A DNA stretch of 31,987 bases. Origin: an uncultured Oscillospiraceae bacterium (GTDB lineage Bacteria > Bacillota > Clostridia > Oscillospirales > Ruminococcaceae). This document shows positions 1 to 8,506 of the stretch, piece after piece. A program made the translations under genes and the position numbers. Every line of letters begins with the position of its first letter. Position 1 is the stretch's first letter. The DNA lies in assembly GCA_934481385.1 (NCBI GenBank), contig CAKSPD010000014.1, positions 1 to 31,987 of the forward strand, read 5' to 3'. The notes below the pieces were generated by a model, which did no database searches, was not told the DNA's origin, and saw only the letters and a program-made list of their open reading frames with translations.

Positions 1-344
1 CCCCTTTCAAGAAAAATTATCATCGTTACCGCTACGGAAAGTTTTGCTCCTGAAGATATTCCAAGTACGAAAGGGCCTGCTATCGGATTTGAAAAAAATA
101 CTTGCAGTAAAAATCCTGAAACAGCTAAAGCTCCCCCGAGAACTGCTGATGAAACTGCTCTCGGAATACGGATTTCCCTTACTATTTTTGATACTGAACT
201 GTCACTCTTTCCGAAAATTGCATCTGTAATTACATCAGGAGAATATTTTATACTTCCTGAATATACACTTAATATGAGAAAAAATATAAAAATCACTGCA
301 AGAGTAATAAAACAGACTGTGTGATATATTTTCTGATTTTTCAT
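1..344 (-). CDS. FecCD/BtuC-type ABC transporter permease, partial (N-terminal part only)
   Basis: This is the first gene fragment in the window; reading runs off the left edge after about 114 codons. The start ATG (342-344) is preceded by an AGAGGG ribosome site, and only 11 bases separate it from the stop of the binding-protein gene upstream. The N-terminus has one hydrophobic segment (about residues 8-24). A typical FecCD beginning follows: a short polar stretch, then the motif EIRIPRAVSSAVLGGALAVS, then SNPIAGPFVLGISSGA. That is the family's R-x-PR...GxxLaxsG...NPLAxPxxLGxxxGA pattern. The family forms the membrane channel of importers for cobalamin, haem or siderophores. Its place in a cobalamin-riboswitch operon favours a corrinoid, cobalt-complex or tetrapyrrole substrate, but the substrate cannot be fixed from the sequence. 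Confidence 0.9.
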   Translation of the reverse strand, partial: MKNQKIYHTVCFITLAVIFIFFLILSVYSGSIKYSPDVITDAIFGKSDSSVSKIVREIRIPRAVSSAVLGGALAVSGFLLQVFFSNPIAGPFVLGISSGAKLSVAVTMIIFLER

Positions 345-355
345 TTTTCCCTCTC

Positions 356-1483
356 TTATGAAAGATGATACATAAACTGTGTATCTTCTGAACTGTCATT
401 GAAAATTTTATTGAAATCGAGTATAACTTCTGCTGTTGCAGTTGTCTGCTGGAACATATTTTTATCGGTACACCATACATTGTTATTCTTTACAGCTTTG
501 AAATCTGACAGCAGAGTGTTTTTTTCAATAAGCTGGTCAAGATTTTTCAGTTCTCCGTCAACAGTACTGTTATATATGATATAATCAGCATCTTTTGCAA
601 GGGAATAAAATGCCTCAAACTGCATATTCATTGTTGAAAGGGCATTTTCCTTTACGTTAAGGCTTTCGGAATCCAATATATAATTTCCGCCAGCAAGCTC
701 AATCATTTTTGAAATATAGTCACCTGTTTTTCTTACATTCACAGAACCATTCGATGTTATATAGAAAAATATGGCTGTTTTTCCTGTATTTCCGCCTGAC
801 TGTATATCATCAATAATTTCTGACTTTTCATTGAAAAACTGTTCTGCCTCTTTTTCTTTTCCGAGAATCAGTCCATAAAGCTTTATCCATTCCATTCGTC
901 CGAGGGGGTGGGATTCATAGCTTGAACGTTCAACTATTACGGGTATTCCCTGATTTTCAAGCTGTTCCATAATTTCAGGTGAATGGTATATCATTGTTGA
1001 TTCAATGGCAAGTCCGCAGTTTCCTGTCAGGAGCATTTCATAATCCGGTGATGAATATTTTCCGGCATAAAGTATCTGTTCGCTGTCAAGAGCCTCCTGC
1101 ATATATGGCAATGCCCAGTCTTTTCGGGCTGTTGAAACTGCATATATTTTATCAAAAGAACCTGTTTCATTGATTAGGTCAACGGCTGATGATGCTGCTG
1201 TATAGATATTTTCAACAGGCTGTTTTATTACTGTTACAGAATCGGAAACATCTTCCGGAATGTCCGTTTCAGGCGGAACTACTAAATACTGTCTGCCGTC
1301 ATTTATGCTTATAAGCGATGTGTTGTCATCATAATATTCAACAGAAAACTGCTCAGCATATTTAAGCTCCATTTTTTCTGTGGCTTTTTTATCCTGAACA
1401 GCTGTTTCATTATTATGATTACCGCAAGCGGTCAGAATAACAAAAGTTATTCCGACTGCTGAGAGTAATTTAATTTTTTTCAT
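356..1483 (-). CDS. BtuF/FepB-like ABC transporter substrate-binding lipoprotein
   Basis: 375 residues. A lipoprotein signal ends in the lipobox LTAC with Cys20, so the mature protein should be anchored outside the membrane. The remainder looks like the class III binding-protein fold of BtuF and FepB type: a first lobe with PVENIYTAASSAVDLINETGS, a middle region with the pattern GNCGLAIESTMIYHSPE, and a second lobe with a WIKLYGLILGKEKEAEQFF-type linking helix. This family delivers cobalamin, siderophores or haem to FecCD permeases, and a FecCD gene follows 11 bases downstream. Its start overlaps the stop of the cbiK-like gene by four bases (ATGA), which points to translational coupling. Regulation is presumably by the cobalamin riboswitch at the head of the operon. 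Substrate unknown; a corrinoid, cobalt chelate or tetrapyrrole is likely from context. Confidence 0.87.
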   Translation of the reverse strand: MKKIKLLSAVGITFVILTACGNHNNETAVQDKKATEKMELKYAEQFSVEYYDDNTSLISINDGRQYLVVPPETDIPEDVSDSVTVIKQPVENIYTAASSAVDLINETGSFDKIYAVSTARKDWALPYMQEALDSEQILYAGKYSSPDYEMLLTGNCGLAIESTMIYHSPEIMEQLENQGIPVIVERSSYESHPLGRMEWIKLYGLILGKEKEAEQFFNEKSEIIDDIQSGGNTGKTAIFFYITSNGSVNVRKTGDYISKMIELAGGNYILDSESLNVKENALSTMNMQFEAFYSLAKDADYIIYNSTVDGELKNLDQLIEKNTLLSDFKAVKNNNVWCTDKNMFQQTTATAEVILDFNKIFNDSSEDTQFMYHLS

Positions 1484-3222
1484 TTTGTAATACTTTCTGA
1501 ATTAAAATAAAGTGTATATTCTATTTCGTGAGGTTCACTCATTGCTGTTGTATCAGCTTTTACATCTATCTTGCTGTCAAATTCTGAAACGGGAATTTTA
1601 AATGAAGAATTTCCGTCTGTATTGAAAGGAAGAACTTTTTCACCGTCAACAATCATATAATCATAGTTAGGGCTGTTCCATACGATTTCAGCAAAAGCCT
1701 TTCCGTTTTCAACAGTGAGTTTTGCAGGTGATTCAACACTTGATTTTCCTGAACCGCCTTCAAGTGTTACTTCAACAGTATATTCGCCGTCTTCAATGTC
1801 TGAACTTGCTGATGAAGGAGCATTTTTAAATGCCTCAGCAGGAAGTGAATCTGCACGGAATACGAGTGTACGGTCATACCATTCTTCTTTTTTCTTGCTG
1901 AATGCAGAACAATCAATTTCTGTGTTAAGAGATTCAACAGGAACAGTGAATGTATTAGCTCCGTCGCTTGTTTCTTCAAACGGAATATATCCGCTTTCCT
2001 CTGCATCTGCACCTTTGCCCATAAATAAATACTGATAACCTGTTCCGCCCATAGTCATAACAGCAGTCATTTTTCCGTCTGCAACAGTAAGCTGACAATC
2101 AGTTACATTGAACATTGATGAGCTTGAATCAACTGTTATAGTATATGTACCGTCATTCAAATCTGATGCAGAAACGGGTTCTGTGCTTGTATTGTCAGAA
2201 CTTCCGGAACTTCCTGATGTTGCTGAAAGATTTTCAACAGCCTTCTTTGCATGATTTACATAGAGCTGTCTGATTTTTTCATTCTCACCGAGTCCACGGA
2301 CAAGGCACTCAACTTTATAGCCTTCTGCCTCGAAAACTGATTTCCATGAATCTTCTTCATCGCCTGCCATATCGTTGTTTGCGTGGTCACCTGCAACAAC
2401 CATAAGCGGTTCGAGAACTACTCTCTTGTAATTTCCAGCCTTTACAGCATTTTTTACATCATCAATTGAAGGAGTTGATTCAACAGTTCCTATAAAATAG
2501 TTGGTGTATCCGTCAGCAGTAAGCATATCCTGCATTTTCTTATAAACAGCATTTGATTCTGCTGATGTACCATGTCCCATAAAGCATATTGCAGTTTCAC
2601 CGTCATCATATTCTGATGTCCATTCTGTAATAGCCTTTTCAACTTCCTTGAAATCCTCATCACTTGTGAGAAGCGGTTCACCTATTGAAATTTTTTCAAA
2701 TGAGCTTTCATATTTTGCAATCTTTTCTTTAAGTTCATCATATTCAAGACCGTTCATAAGGTGTGTAGGCTGTACAACAAGTTCCTTTACGCCGTTGTCA
2801 ACAGCTCTCCGGAGTGACTCGTCAATATCATCAATTGATACATTATCACGTTTTTTAACGTGGTCAATAATTATATTTGAAGTAAATCCCCTTCTTACTG
2901 AATAATCAGGGAAAGCCTTTTCAATATCATCTTCTATTGCTCCGACAGTAAGACGTCTGCTGTCATTAAAGCTTGTTCCGAAACTGAGAACAAGGAGTTC
3001 TTTTTCGCCTATTCCGTCCTGATTTCTTGGATTATCAAGAGATGCGTCACCGGTATCATAATTTTCATCATCATCTGCGTCCTGATTTTCTGATGATTCT
3101 TCAGATGATGAAGATGATGAAGATTCTGAAGAAGATGATTCTGAATTCTGGGAATCTCCGCAACCTGTCATCATAGTTACTGTAAGGGTTAAGGCAAAAA
3201 GCATAGCATTTAATTTTTTCAT
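1480..3222 (-). CDS. cbiK: Surface lipoprotein: CbiK-type sirohydrochlorin cobaltochelatase fused to two NEAT-like domains
   Basis: 580 residues in four parts. Residues 1-21 are a signal peptide ending in a lipobox-like MTGC (Cys21). Residues 22-70 are a Ser/Asp/Glu-rich linker. Residues 75-332 are a full CbiK-like chelatase, with LLVLSFGTSF at the start, QPTHLMNGLEYD, MGHGT (His217) and VAGDHANNDMAGDEEDSW (His280). The two histidines are 63 residues apart, close to the spacing of the metal-site histidines in known CbiK proteins. Residues 355-465 and 476-580 are two related beta-rich repeats (DGxYTxxV ... LTVxxGK ... F.vPV ... I), resembling NEAT haem-binding domains. Ordinary CbiK inserts cobalt into sirohydrochlorin in the cytoplasm and lacks the signal and repeats. 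Here the enzyme should lie outside the membrane, next to an ABC importer. I infer cobalt or tetrapyrrole scavenging; direction and substrate are open. Confidence 0.88.
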   Translation of the reverse strand: MKKLNAMLFALTLTVTMMTGCGDSQNSESSSSESSSSSSSEESSENQDADDDENYDTGDASLDNPRNQDGIGEKELLVLSFGTSFNDSRRLTVGAIEDDIEKAFPDYSVRRGFTSNIIIDHVKKRDNVSIDDIDESLRRAVDNGVKELVVQPTHLMNGLEYDELKEKIAKYESSFEKISIGEPLLTSDEDFKEVEKAITEWTSEYDDGETAICFMGHGTSAESNAVYKKMQDMLTADGYTNYFIGTVESTPSIDDVKNAVKAGNYKRVVLEPLMVVAGDHANNDMAGDEEDSWKSVFEAEGYKVECLVRGLGENEKIRQLYVNHAKKAVENLSATSGSSGSSDNTSTEPVSASDLNDGTYTITVDSSSSMFNVTDCQLTVADGKMTAVMTMGGTGYQYLFMGKGADAEESGYIPFEETSDGANTFTVPVESLNTEIDCSAFSKKKEEWYDRTLVFRADSLPAEAFKNAPSSASSDIEDGEYTVEVTLEGGSGKSSVESPAKLTVENGKAFAEIVWNSPNYDYMIVDGEKVLPFNTDGNSSFKIPVSEFDSKIDVKADTTAMSEPHEIEYTLYFNSESITK

Positions 3223-3263
3223 AATAAAAATATCCTCCGATTTTCTAAATCAGAAAGCATTGA

Positions 3264-3303
3264 CAAAAAAAATACTTTCTTTTCAGAATGAGAAAAGAAA
3301 GTA
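3264..3303 (-). terminator. Intrinsic terminator of the cobalamin riboswitch expression platform
   Basis: Read on the minus strand, a perfect 12-bp stem (3292-3303 with 3273-3284, 7-base loop) is followed by a run of eight or nine T's (3264-3272). It lies between the B12 aptamer and the cbiK-type gene, where a ligand-controlled terminator would act. The antiterminator partner was not worked out. Confidence 0.88.
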
Positions 3304-3384
3304 CAGAAATCAAAGCCCTGTTCTCCGGAACGGTGCTGTAATGTACAATCAATACCTCGTGATTCTGGAATTTTTCATTCCTGT

Positions 3385-3575
3385 ACTTAGCAAACGGCAG
3401 GTTTCCTGACTTGTGAATCAGCATACGGAACAGCCTTCCCGATTTTTAAAAATCAGTGACATAATAGTTCCGTACTCCTCAGATACAGTGACGGGTTCGT
3501 ACAGGATTCTGACCTGTTTCCCTTTTAACTTCAGTCATATCCGAAAATATGCTCAAGCACCGTTTACAGTTTATT
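3385..3575 (-). promoter_or_regulatory. Cobalamin (B12) riboswitch aptamer
   Basis: On the minus strand the region shows the conserved cobalamin aptamer parts in order. An AAACGG strand (about 3561-3566) can pair with CCGTTT (3392-3397) as the closing P2 helix. GGGAAACAGGTCAGAATCC and then CGAACCCGTCACTG (about 3484-3522) give the P3-P5 core with its B12-box-like strand. AGTCAGGAAACCTGCCG (3395-3411) gives the 3' core. The intrinsic terminator at 3264-3303 and the cbiK-type gene at 3222 lie just downstream. In this class cobalamin binding lowers expression, so the chelatase and transporter genes should be shut off when B12 is plentiful. With the terminator it explains the 437-base gene-free stretch 3223-3659. 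Confidence 0.93.
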
Positions 3576-3659
3576 CAGTTTTTCAAAAAAGCTGTATGCA
3601 CACAAGCTAATAATGATTGTATCACAATTTTTTTTGCTTGTCAAGGACTTAACAAAAAA

Positions 3660-5015
3660 TTAAGATTCAAGCCTTTTCAGAACATATCTCTTTGAAGGTT
3701 TTACAAAAAGCGTAACAAAAAGAATTGCAAATGTAGTTATTCCGAGGCTTATCGGATAAACCTGCATTATTGTTGCGAAATCTGAATGTTTCGGAAATAC
3801 TTTGAATATCCATAAAAGACGTATACCGCATATTCCGACAACAGAACAGAGTGCAGGTATAAAGGATACTCCGAAACCTCTCAGATAACCTGATAATACT
3901 TCCTGTGCAAAGCTGAATATATATGCAAAGAATATATAGCAGAGTCTTAAATATGCTGTATCGATTACATCAGGGTCACTGTTGAAGATTTTCAGAAGCT
4001 GTTTTCCGAAAATCAAAATTATTCCGCATGTAACTCCTGTAAATGCAAGACACTGTAAAAGGCAGAGTTTAAGTGTTTTTACACATCTGTCGTTCTTTCC
4101 AGCACCATAATTCTGACCTACAAATGTAGTACAAGCCTGTCCGAATGAATTCATAACATAATATGCAAAGATTTCAAGGTTAAAGCCTGCTGAAGATGCT
4201 GCCATTACTGTTGTTCCAAGACTGTTTACTGCTGACTGTATAACTATGTTTGCAAAGGAAAATATCATTCCCTGAATACCGGCAGGGACTCCTATTTTAA
4301 GAATATTCAAAAGCACTTTTCCATGAATACGCAGTTTCTTGATATGTACTTTTATATCCATATCAGTTTTAAGCAGATAAACAAAAAGTATTCCTGAACT
4401 TACTACATTTGATATTACTGTTGCCAGTGATACTCCGTCAACGTCCATTCCGAGAACAGCAACAAAAAACAGGTTGAGTATAACATTTGTTATTCCGGAA
4501 ATCACAAGTGCAATAAGCGGTGTTCGGGTGTTTCCGCAACTTCGCAGAATAGCTGCTTCAAAGTTATAAAGCACTATAACGGGCATTCCGATAAGATATA
4601 TTCGGAGATACTTTTCTGCCATAGCGAAAACCTCATCAGGAACACCAAGAAGTCTTATTACATTTCCGGCAATAAGCTCTCCGAATACTGTCATAAAAAA
4701 TCCGCCCAGAAGTGCAATCAGTATTGATGTATGAACTGCATTGGAAATTGTTTTTTTGTCACCCTGTCCGATAGCTTTTGCAATGATTACATTACTGCCG
4801 AGCGAAATTCCGACAAAAAGATTGACAAGCAATCCTATAACAGGGCTGTTACTTCCTACTGCCGCCATTGCTTCCTTGCCTGAATACTGTCCTATAACAG
4901 CAATATCGGCTGCATTGAAAAGTTGCTGTAAAATTTCTGTGAGGGCAAGCGGAATTGCATATTTCAGTATTTTTATTCCGATAGAACCCTGTGTCATGTC
5001 AATTTGGTTTTTCAT
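3660..5015 (-). CDS. MATE family multidrug/metabolite efflux transporter
   Basis: 451 residues, the usual length for MATE exporters of the Gram-positive NorM/DinF-like type. It opens with MTQGSIGIKILKYAIPLALTEILQQLFNAADIAVIG, a standard MATE N-terminus (the pattern P..l..l.q.l...vD...iG). Two halves of about six hydrophobic helices follow, with the internal repeat signature VPAGIQGMIFSFANIVIQSAVNSLG starting the second half, and NYGAGKNDRC. The family uses Na+ or H+ gradients to expel cationic drugs or metabolites. The substrate cannot be told here. The gene is a single unit: it ends 85 bases before the cobalamin aptamer and starts 130 bases after the solute-binding lipoprotein gene. No specific regulator site was seen. 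Confidence 0.92.
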   Translation of the reverse strand: MKNQIDMTQGSIGIKILKYAIPLALTEILQQLFNAADIAVIGQYSGKEAMAAVGSNSPVIGLLVNLFVGISLGSNVIIAKAIGQGDKKTISNAVHTSILIALLGGFFMTVFGELIAGNVIRLLGVPDEVFAMAEKYLRIYLIGMPVIVLYNFEAAILRSCGNTRTPLIALVISGITNVILNLFFVAVLGMDVDGVSLATVISNVVSSGILFVYLLKTDMDIKVHIKKLRIHGKVLLNILKIGVPAGIQGMIFSFANIVIQSAVNSLGTTVMAASSAGFNLEIFAYYVMNSFGQACTTFVGQNYGAGKNDRCVKTLKLCLLQCLAFTGVTCGIILIFGKQLLKIFNSDPDVIDTAYLRLCYIFFAYIFSFAQEVLSGYLRGFGVSFIPALCSVVGICGIRLLWIFKVFPKHSDFATIMQVYPISLGITTFAILFVTLFVKPSKRYVLKRLES

Positions 5016-5056
5016 TGTCCTTAAATAGCCTCTTTTCCAAAATACTTACAGATATT

Positions 5057-5087
5057 ATTATACTACTTTCAAATAATGCTGAGTCAA
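5057..5087 (-). promoter_or_regulatory. Possible promoter of the MATE gene
   Basis: Minus strand: TTGACT (5082-5087) and TATAAT (5057-5062) with a 19-base spacer, about 42 bases before the ATG. The boxes are good but the spacer is longer than the optimum. Confidence 0.45.
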
Positions 5088-5147
5088 GTATATTTCTGAT
5101 TTTCTGTATAATACACAAAAACAGGCTGTTTATGTTCAATAATATTT

Positions 5148-7445
5148 TCAGCTCTGTTCGCTGAGAAGAATTGAAACTCTGCTCTGAATATATTCAGCAG
5201 TCTGCTGTGCTGTCTGACCACCGTTAAAATATGCATCTGTTTCCTCATGGCATATATCAATTATTGACTGGCTGTAATAATCCACACAGGAATCAGCATT
5301 CATAATATAGTCGCAGTAAAAATCACGTTCCTGCTGTGAGAGTGGCGGAATTTTTTCACCTGTACCTTTGAATTGTTCATTAATATCCTGCTCTTTCATA
5401 CTTTCATCAGCGGACTTATAAAAATACTCTTTCATTACAGGGAATCCGTTTCCATAACCGTTTCCGCATTGCTGATTTTCCTCACTTAAAAATGATTTTA
5501 TAAATTCCCAGCAAGCCTGTTTGTCTGCCGATTTTTCTGAAATTACAAATCCAGAGTTAAAACCGATTTTTGCTCCGCTTTCATCAACTGACGGACAGTT
5601 TACAATTTCTGCATCATCATTTGAAAAATAGCCATACTTATAATAATTGAATGAATTGAAATCATAAAATGTCGGATAAGCTATCAAATCCCTGTCCTTT
5701 ATAAAATCAAACACACGTTCATAGTAATAGTTATCAAGTCCCTCGGGGTCATTTTCCTTGTCGGGCTTATCAATTTCCTGTGGAAATTCATTGCAGAATT
5801 CAAGCAACTTTATAAATTCAGGAGAATCAAAACTGCATACTGCATTTTCATAATCAACAAAATCATCTGATGATGAAAAAATTTCTGAAAACATATCGGT
5901 TCTTGTATGATATGCCCTTGCCTTTTCAGGATATTTATTGTAAAGCTCTATAAACTCATCAAATGTGAGTTCCTGTTTATTGAAATACTTTGTTTTCACA
6001 AAACCTGCCTCAACATAAAATGACTGCGGTAAAATATACAGATTTCCGTCATTTGATTCGCATACTTTCATAACATTCGGCATAACGGTATTTTTATTTA
6101 CTTCGGAATCGTTTTCCATAAGGTCATAAAGATTTGCAAAAACTCCCTTTTTGCCAAGACTCTTTACAGTCGGCAAATCACAGCTTAAAATAACATCAGG
6201 AGCATTTCCTGAAATTATATCAAGCCTGAGCTGGTCATATGATTCTATCTGCTTGATTTTTGCCTGCATATCGTCATGACTTTTATTGAATTTATTTATC
6301 TCAGAATTGATTGTATAATCATCTGTTGTAAAGTATCCGACTGTAATAACCTTTTTATCTGTTATTTCATCAGGTGAACGCTTTATACAGCGGACAAGGT
6401 TTCCGCTTTCCTGTGAGTAATCATTTATTATAACATCTCCGTTTTCCAGAACAGCAAGCGGAAAGATATTATTTGAAAGCATATCTGAATCAACAAAATC
6501 AAGAATCAGTTCCTTTTTTCCGTCATCAGTAATTCCATAGATACCGTCTGCAAATGAAAGATAGTATTTATATTTCCCTGAACCTCTCATATATCCGTTG
6601 ATATTTTCACTGAATGATATATCATCATCTGAAATTTTTCTGTTTTCTGCATCTATTCCGCATATTCCGTACAACATAGAATCTGAATTATTATCATATG
6701 ATTCATAAAGAAATACTGCATTTCCGTTACGGTCAGTATAAAGTGAATAAATTGACTTTTCACCTGTATCAAGTTTTTCAAGCTGTGTACCGTCCTTACA
6801 GTTTATAAATACCAGTGAATTTTCAATATTTGCAATAAGCATATCATTTCCGCAGTATATCAGTGAATTTATGCTTGCCTGTCCGTATGAATATTCATTT
6901 GCATATTCTGAAATCCAGTCAAGCGGAACTTCTGAAACTTTTTTTCCGTTGCTGTCAAAACCTGCAAGGCTGTATTCATATTCTGATGCTTCATAATATG
7001 CCTCATAATCAAAGTTTTCATCATAGTCATCAGGCATTTCCGGCATATCACCATGTGTAACATGCGTAACTACGGCATACATTGAACCGTCATCAGCAGG
7101 TGCAGTTATATAGTAATCGGAAGTAAGTCCAAGTTCAGATTCAAATGGTGTAAAGTTTCTGAATTCTGAATCAGTATCATAGATACTCACATTGTTTTCG
7201 CTTCCGCTTCCGAAAATTCTGTATCTTCCGTCTGAAAGAGATGCAACCTGATAAAATGAACCCTCAATATCAATTTCCTCCTGTTTGTAGGAATGAATAT
7301 CCTCTGCATTAAGATTTGTTGCTCCCGATGATGAAAGAGCTGTTTCCGATGAATCAGCAGGCGTTGCTTTTTCAACCTTGCTTTCACAGGATACGGCTGA
7401 CAAAATCATTCCAAGTGACATTAATAATGACAAAATTTTTTTCAT
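5148..7445 (-). CDS. Large extracellular solute-binding lipoprotein with a propeller-like N-terminal half
   Basis: 765 residues, with a signal peptide and lipobox (SAVSC, Cys20). Residues of about 40-370 form repeated short beta-strand segments with Asp/Asn/Gly turns (for example SLSDGRYRIFG, YSLYTDRNGNAVFLYES, GIYGITDDGK), which suggests a beta-propeller-like sensor half. From about residue 375 it becomes a family 1 sugar-type binding protein: ITVGYFTTDD, then EINKFNKSHDDMQAKIKQ, then LRLDIISGNAPDVIL, YILPQSFYVEAGFVKTKYF and a C-terminal AADKQACWEFIKSFLS-like segment (here KSADKQACWEFIKSFLSEEN). Family 1 proteins are normally about 420-550 residues and deliver sugars to ABC permeases. No permease genes lie beside this one. 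A clear AAGGAGG ribosome site precedes the ATG. Ligand unknown. Confidence 0.82.
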   Translation of the reverse strand: MKKILSLLMSLGMILSAVSCESKVEKATPADSSETALSSSGATNLNAEDIHSYKQEEIDIEGSFYQVASLSDGRYRIFGSGSENNVSIYDTDSEFRNFTPFESELGLTSDYYITAPADDGSMYAVVTHVTHGDMPEMPDDYDENFDYEAYYEASEYEYSLAGFDSNGKKVSEVPLDWISEYANEYSYGQASINSLIYCGNDMLIANIENSLVFINCKDGTQLEKLDTGEKSIYSLYTDRNGNAVFLYESYDNNSDSMLYGICGIDAENRKISDDDISFSENINGYMRGSGKYKYYLSFADGIYGITDDGKKELILDFVDSDMLSNNIFPLAVLENGDVIINDYSQESGNLVRCIKRSPDEITDKKVITVGYFTTDDYTINSEINKFNKSHDDMQAKIKQIESYDQLRLDIISGNAPDVILSCDLPTVKSLGKKGVFANLYDLMENDSEVNKNTVMPNVMKVCESNDGNLYILPQSFYVEAGFVKTKYFNKQELTFDEFIELYNKYPEKARAYHTRTDMFSEIFSSSDDFVDYENAVCSFDSPEFIKLLEFCNEFPQEIDKPDKENDPEGLDNYYYERVFDFIKDRDLIAYPTFYDFNSFNYYKYGYFSNDDAEIVNCPSVDESGAKIGFNSGFVISEKSADKQACWEFIKSFLSEENQQCGNGYGNGFPVMKEYFYKSADESMKEQDINEQFKGTGEKIPPLSQQERDFYCDYIMNADSCVDYYSQSIIDICHEETDAYFNGGQTAQQTAEYIQSRVSILLSEQS

Positions 7446-7556
7446 GTATAAAAACCTCCTTTTATTATATAGTGTTTTTAAACATCAAAAAAGTTGCAGG
7501 CTTTTTATTTTTTTCTTCCAATACTGTCATATTGTATCATTTTACAGAATTTTTAC

Positions 7557-7585
7557 TTGACAAAATTGTAATTGTATGATAGAAT
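7557..7585 (+). promoter_or_regulatory. Promoter of the polyamine operon
   Basis: TTGACA (7557-7562), a 17-base spacer and TAGAAT (7580-7585), five of six matches at the -10 box. Transcription would start near 7592 and read the structured leader before speD. Confidence 0.85.
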
Positions 7586-7591
7586 AAATAA

Positions 7592-7716
7592 AATTGCAGA
7601 TGTGATTTTTTCCACTGTCTGCCTTATTGATGATTACTATGACATCAGCTTGTGAAACAGTCAATAAGTTATTTTCTCAGCACACAAGATTGATTTTTTC
7701 GCTTGTGTGCTTTTTT
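7592..7716 (+). promoter_or_regulatory. Structured leader with intrinsic terminator before speD (candidate riboswitch or attenuator)
   Basis: Three helices follow each other. P1 pairs 7596-7600 (GCAGA) with 7618-7622 (TCTGC), extended by GTG/CAC (7602-7604 with 7613-7615). P2 starts at the next base: 7623-7630 (CTTATTGA) pairs with 7661-7668 (TCAATAAG), so P1 and P2 can stack. The third is an intrinsic terminator, AGCACACAAG (7679-7688) with CTTGTGTGCT (7702-7711), followed by TTTTTT. Inside P2, CTTGTG (7649-7654) is identical to the 3' strand of the terminator and complementary to CACAAG (7683-7688) in its 5' strand, so it could form an antiterminator. ACTGT (7614-7618) is also complementary to ACAGT (7657-7661). 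This is the layout of a metabolite-controlled attenuator. I do not recognise it as a common SAM, preQ1 or guanidine aptamer; comparison with Rfam was not possible. Confidence 0.72.
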
Positions 7717-7744
7717 AATACTACTATACTCTGAGGTGCAAATT

Positions 7745-8506
7745 ATGGAAAACAAACTGAAACTCTATGGTTTCAATAACCTTACGAAATCCCTGAGCTT
7801 TAATATATATGATGTATGCTATGCAAAAACGCAGAAAGAACAGCAGGATTATATCGCTTATATCGATGAACAGTATAATTCCGAACGTATAACAGATATT
7901 ATGACACATGTAACTGAAATGATTGGAGCTCAGATTTTAAGCGTTTCCAGACAGGATTATGACCCTCAGGGAGCTTCTGCTACATTTCTTATTGCCGATG
8001 ATACTATGATTCCTGCAAACAGCAAGGAATTTATTGCTCATCTCGATAAAAGTCATGTTACTGTTCACACATATCCCGAATTTCACCCTCACAACAGCAT
8101 TGCTACTTTCAGAGTCGATATAGATGTGGCTACATGCGGAAAAATCACTCCTCTTACTGCTCTCGATTATCTTATAGGCAGTTTCGACTCTGATATAATC
8201 ACAATGGATTACAGAGTAAGAGGTTTTACAAGAAATGTTGACGGTGAAAAACTCTTTATTGACCACCATATCACGTCCATTCAGGATTATATTGACGATG
8301 AAATTCTGCGTACATATGATGCTATGGATATAAATGTTTATCAGGCAAATATATTCCACACAAAAATGATTATAAAAGAAATGTATCTTCAGAATTATCT
8401 GTTTAATACTGATATTGATGAACTACCGCCTCATACAAGACTTGATATAAGTACAGCTCTAAGACGTGAAATGATTGAAATTTTCAGCGGAAGGAATGTT
8501 TATTAA
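7745..8506 (+). CDS. speD: S-adenosylmethionine decarboxylase, proenzyme (E. coli-type)
   Basis: Makes decarboxylated AdoMet, the aminopropyl donor for spermidine synthase. 253 residues from the ATG at 7745, chosen because GAGGTG lies 8 bases upstream; an in-frame ATG at 7703 lies inside the leader terminator. The self-cleavage region [17 protein letters not shown] matches the E. coli-type enzyme, with Ser103 as the residue that would become the pyruvoyl group, and ATCGKITPL follows with Cys131. The length fits the larger, single-chain-precursor E. coli class rather than the short Bacillus/Thermotoga class (about 125 residues). It is the first gene of the operon; the decarboxylase gene starts at the base after its stop codon. 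Confidence 0.95.
   Translation: MENKLKLYGFNNLTKSLSFNIYDVCYAKTQKEQQDYIAYIDEQYNSERITDIMTHVTEMIGAQILSVSRQDYDPQGASATFLIADDTMIPANSKEFIAHLDKSHVTVHTYPEFHPHNSIATFRVDIDVATCGKITPLTALDYLIGSFDSDIITMDYRVRGFTRNVDGEKLFIDHHITSIQDYIDDEILRTYDAMDINVYQANIFHTKMIIKEMYLQNYLFNTDIDELPPHTRLDISTALRREMIEIFSGRNVY

Noticed and set aside
7703..7744. Earlier speD start at 7703
   Set aside because: That ATG-type start falls within the terminator stem of the leader; ATG 7745 has GAGGTG upstream and matches the family N-terminus.
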